In this document: positions 14,511-16,888 of the stretch, piece after piece
How positions within the stretch are numbered: position 1 is the first letter of the stretch
How the letters are laid out: each line of letters begins with the position of its first letter
Source of the DNA: Jiangellaceae bacterium
Lineage (GTDB): Bacteria; Actinomycetota; Actinomycetes; Jiangellales; Jiangellaceae
Assembly: GCA_030146385.1 (NCBI GenBank)
Contig: JASLBX010000321.1
Span: forward strand, 1 to 16,888
DNA: 16,888 bases
Reading direction: 5' to 3'
Position numbers and translations under genes: made by a program
Notes under the pieces: generated by a model
Database searches by the model: none
What the model saw: the letters and a program-made list of their open reading frames with translations, nothing else
Told to the model about the DNA's origin: nothing

Positions 14511-14516
14511 ATTCTA
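14511..14516 (-). promoter_or_regulatory. candidate -10 element of the hrcA promoter
   Basis: On the minus strand TAGAAT (five of six matches to TATAAT) directly abuts the CIRCE, which would then cover the transcription start. No good -35 is seen at the usual distance. Confidence 0.45.
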
Positions 14517-14577
14517 CGGTCTTAGCGCCTGACGATGCCATCTCCAGCCGCCGCTGGTCTACAGCCCGGAGCCCGGC

Positions 14578-15468
14578 ATGTCTGCCGCCGTGTCGTTACA
14601 CACGCCGGCGCGGGCCGCCGGTTACGGTCACCGGGTGCGTTACGCCGACCGCTATGGCCGTGATGTCCTTGCCTCGCCGCGTCAGCCGCCCCGCGGCCGG
14701 ACGGTCGAGCAGCCGATCGAGCCGGGCCTCGTGGTCGAGGACGCGCAGACCGGCTTCTGCGGCGCGGTCGTCGACTTCGACAAGCACGTCGTCACGCTCG
14801 AGGACCGGCACGGGCGGCGTCGCGGATTCCCGCTCGGTGCTGGGTTCCAGCTGGACGGACGTCCGGTGGAGCTGGTGCGGCCGCGGGCACGGCCGTCCGG
14901 TGGGCGGGCACGGACGGCGTCGGGATCGATCGCCGTCACTGGTCAGCGGGCCCGGGTGGCGCAGGCCAGCCGGATCTACGTCGAGGGCAAGCACGACGCC
15001 GAACTGGTCGAGCAGGTGTGGGGCGACGACCTGCGCGTCGAGGGCGTCGTCGTCGAGGAACTCGGCGGGGCGGACGACCTGGTGCCGATCGTCCGCGAGT
15101 TCTCCCCCGGGCCGGGCCAGCGGCTGGGCGTGCTCCTGGACCACCTGGTGCCGGGCTCCAAGGAGAGCCGGATAGCCGCGGAGGTTGAGCGGTCCGCGGA
15201 CTCAGATCACGTACTTGTGCTCGGTCATCCGTACGTGGACGTCTGGCAGGCCGTACGCCCGTCCGTACTGGGTCTGGACGCCTGGCCGGACGTCCCGAAG
15301 GGACAGTCGTGGAAGGAAGGTGTGTTGCGAGCCGCCGGCTGGCCGCTCGATACGGCGGCGGCGTGGCGGCGCATCCTCGGTTCGGTCAGTACGTACGCGG
15401 ACCTCGAACCCGCGCTGCTCGGCCGGGTGGAGGAGCTGATCGACTTCGTGACGGCGCCCGACGCCTAG
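14578..15468 (+). CDS. DUF3097 family protein with a Toprim-like core
   Basis: This is a conserved actinobacterial protein of unknown biochemical role, 296 residues. Recognisable family segments are LVVEDAQTGFCGAVV (51-65), VTLEDRHGRR and the ARTASGSIAV block near 111. SRIYVEGKHDAELVEQVWG (131-149) and GVLLDHLVPGSKE (184-196) follow, and the protein ends LLGRVEELIDFVTAP. The acidic EGKHD and LLDH patterns resemble the Glu and Asp positions of Toprim domains, which suggests metal-dependent nucleic-acid or phosphotransfer chemistry, but this is inference. The ATG at 14578 has GGAG 6 bases upstream; a GTG at 14635 is the alternative and fits shorter family members. It diverges from hrcA and its stop overlaps that of hemW. 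Confidence 0.87.
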   Translation: MSAAVSLHTPARAAGYGHRVRYADRYGRDVLASPRQPPRGRTVEQPIEPGLVVEDAQTGFCGAVVDFDKHVVTLEDRHGRRRGFPLGAGFQLDGRPVELVRPRARPSGGRARTASGSIAVTGQRARVAQASRIYVEGKHDAELVEQVWGDDLRVEGVVVEELGGADDLVPIVREFSPGPGQRLGVLLDHLVPGSKESRIAAEVERSADSDHVLVLGHPYVDVWQAVRPSVLGLDAWPDVPKGQSWKEGVLRAAGWPLDTAAAWRRILGSVSTYADLEPALLGRVEELIDFVTAPDA

Positions 15469-16691
15469 CCAAGAAGGCGGTGCACGATGCCGTCCGCCAG
15501 CAGGCGTCCGCGGCGGGTGAGCACGATCCGGTCGGCGGCGTAGCGCTCCGGTTCGATCAAGCCGTCGGCGGACAGTTCCTCTGCGGCGGCCCGTCCCTCA
15601 CCGTCGAGGATGTCCACGTCCAGCCCGGCCACGAGCCTGGTTTCCAGCAGTACCCGCTCGACCCGGCGGGTCTCGGCGTCCAGCACCTCGCGAGCATGCG
15701 CCGGGCTCTGCGCGGACGAGAGCCGAGCGGCCCACGCCGCCGGATGTTTGAGATTCCACCACCGCGTGCCACCCACGTGGCTGTGCGCGCCCGGCCCGAC
15801 ACCCCACCAGTGCCCGCCGGTCCAGTACAGCTCGTTGTGCCGGCACCGGGCGGCGTTGGACGTGGCCCAGTTCGACACCTCGTACCAGCCGAAGCCGGCC
15901 GCGCTCAGCGCGTCGTCCACCAGCTCGTACTTGTCGGCGAGGTCGTCGTCGTCCGGAGCGGGCAGCTCGCCGCGGCGGATCCGGGCCGCCATGCGGGTGC
16001 CCTCCTCGACGATGAGCGCATAGGCGCTCACATGGTCGGGGCCAGCGTCGATCGCGGCTTCGACGCTGGCCCGCCAGTCGTCCAGGCTCTCGCCCGGCGC
16101 GCCGTAGATCAGGTCGAGGTTGACGTGCTCGAAACCGGCCTTCCGCGCCTCGGCGGCGGCCTCGGCGGGCCGTCCGGACGTGTGGACGCGGTCGAGAACG
16201 GCCAGTACGTGCGGACGCGCGCTCTGCATGCCGAGCGACACGCGGGTGAACCCGACCTCCAGCAGCCCGTCGAACCATGCCGGCCCGGCCGACTCGGGGT
16301 TCGCCTCCGTGGTGATCTCGACGTCCGGAGTGAGCCCGAACTGGTCGTCGATCGCCTGGACGACCCGGCCGAGATCGGCGGACGGCAGCAGGCTCGGCGT
16401 CCCGCCACCGACGAAGATCGTCGACACCGGGACGTCGGCCGTCCCGAGGACGTGGCGGGCGAGCCGCAGCTCCGCGATGGCGGCGTCCGCCCACGATGTG
16501 CGGGACGCGCCTGGAGCCGAGCCCAGCTCGTCGGCGGTGTACGTATTGAAGTCGCAGTACCCGCACCGGGTCGTGCAGAACGGCACGTGCAGGTAGATGC
16601 CGAACGGCCGGGTGCCGAACTCGGCGAGCACGGCAGGCGGCAGCGCGCCGTCCGCGGGCACGGGTTCGCCGTCGGGCAAGGTGGAGGGCAC
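15465..16691 (-). CDS. hemW: radical SAM heme chaperone HemW (coproporphyrinogen-oxidase-like)
   Basis: This radical SAM protein is of the HemN/HemW group, 408 residues from the GTG at 16691. The cluster-binding motif CTTRCGYC (Cys39, Cys43, Cys46) is followed by DFNTYT. There is no fourth cysteine as in true HemN (CxxxCxxCxC), so a heme-transfer HemW is the better name than oxygen-independent coproporphyrinogen oxidase. The SAM-binding GGGTPSLL motif lies near residue 97, and the glycine-rich LIYGAPGES segment and a C-terminal HemN-like domain are present. The start follows from the family pattern MPS-LPDGEP at the N-terminus; the ribosome site is weak (AGGGG very close, GAGG farther up). 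Upstream in-frame codons do not resemble the family. The gene converges with DUF3097. Confidence 0.92.
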   Translation of the reverse strand: MPSTLPDGEPVPADGALPPAVLAEFGTRPFGIYLHVPFCTTRCGYCDFNTYTADELGSAPGASRTSWADAAIAELRLARHVLGTADVPVSTIFVGGGTPSLLPSADLGRVVQAIDDQFGLTPDVEITTEANPESAGPAWFDGLLEVGFTRVSLGMQSARPHVLAVLDRVHTSGRPAEAAAEARKAGFEHVNLDLIYGAPGESLDDWRASVEAAIDAGPDHVSAYALIVEEGTRMAARIRRGELPAPDDDDLADKYELVDDALSAAGFGWYEVSNWATSNAARCRHNELYWTGGHWWGVGPGAHSHVGGTRWWNLKHPAAWAARLSSAQSPAHAREVLDAETRRVERVLLETRLVAGLDVDILDGEGRAAAEELSADGLIEPERYAADRIVLTRRGRLLADGIVHRLLG

Positions 16692-16888
16692 GCCCCTATT
16701 GTTCCTCAGGCAGGCCGCCCGACCAGGTTCGATCACGTTCAGCATGCGTATGCGTACCGCACCACCCGCACGCGCCTGGTACGGCACCGATTGACCACGT
16801 TCAGCAGGTTTTTCGGCACTCCAACAGATGACATGCATGCGGGACCTCCCCCGCTCGACGCAAGCTAGGGGCGTCAGAAACCCAGCCA
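16692..16888. other. gene-free region upstream of hemW
   Basis: I see no supportable coding sequence in these 197 bases. They hold an 18-base direct repeat and a small hairpin, GCGGG (16839-16843) with CCCGC (16850-16854). In many actinomycetes lepA precedes hemW, but no LepA C-terminus is recognisable before the window ends. This is presumably the hemW leader and promoter region. Confidence 0.5.
16729..16808. repeat. 18-base direct repeat upstream of hemW
   Basis: The copies at 16729-16746 and 16791-16808 match at 15 of 18 bases, with an identical core CACGTTCAGCA (16734-16744 and 16796-16806). Their starts are 62 bases apart, near six helical turns. They could be paired regulator sites for hemW or a local duplication. 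Confidence 0.5.

Noticed and set aside
12459..14525. A 688-codon open frame on the plus strand across dnaJ and hrcA
   Set aside because: It is antisense to two genes with complete, unmistakable domains. Its composition (rich in Arg, Asp, Val, Leu, His with no motif) is what high-GC shadow frames give.
16839..16854. Rho-independent terminator of an upstream gene (such as lepA)
   Set aside because: The stem has only five pairs and no U tract, and no end of an upstream gene is visible within the window.
15309..16868. A 519-codon plus-strand frame opposite hemW
   Set aside because: It is antisense to hemW, with no domain and shadow-like composition.

Overview
The window comes from a high-GC Gram-positive genome, almost certainly an actinomycete (Actinomycetota). 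The evidence is the strong G/C bias at third codon positions, frequent GTG starts, a DUF3097 gene (an actinobacterial family), an actinobacterial-type hrcA-dnaJ-rsmE block, and an ECF sigma factor of the SigE-like type. Genus cannot be fixed by reading alone. Coding density is very high, and no gene-free stretch reaches 300 bases. I saw no tRNA, rRNA, CRISPR array, insertion sequence or attachment site.

Left part (1-6492, minus strand): an uptake-and-activation cluster in transcription order livG - acyl-CoA ligase - livH - livM - livK-type lipoprotein - livF. livF is cut by the left edge. Together these encode a complete branched-chain-amino-acid-type (HAAT) ABC importer with an AMP-forming acyl-CoA ligase between its subunits, which suggests import of a carboxylic acid followed by CoA activation. 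A divergent promoter region (about 6493-6642) separates it from a plus-strand IclR-type regulator (6643-7392). The regulator overlaps by 8 bases an acetyl-CoA-synthetase-like gene (7385-9250) whose two hallmark catalytic motifs are destroyed, so it looks like a pseudoenzyme. The pair may form the sensing side of the pathway.

Middle (9279-11396, plus strand): a HIT-family nucleotide-binding protein, then an ECF sigma factor that overlaps by ATGA a one-pass membrane protein. That protein has an anti-sigma-like cytoplasmic N-terminus and extracytoplasmic GerMN and Gmad2 domains. A hairpin at 11433-11450 separates these from the convergent genes.

Right part (11478-16691): the conserved protein-quality-control and ribosome block hrcA - dnaJ - rsmE on the minus strand, headed by a CIRCE operator at 14486-14510. 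A divergent DUF3097 gene follows, then hemW on the minus strand, whose stop codon interlocks with that of DUF3097 in one CTAG. The last 197 bases hold no gene I can support, only a near-perfect 18-base direct repeat and a small hairpin upstream of hemW.

I did not find a clearly new defence or mobile system. The points most worth following are the degenerate acetyl-CoA-synthetase homologue coupled to the IclR regulator, and the sigma factor with its GerMN/Gmad2 membrane partner.
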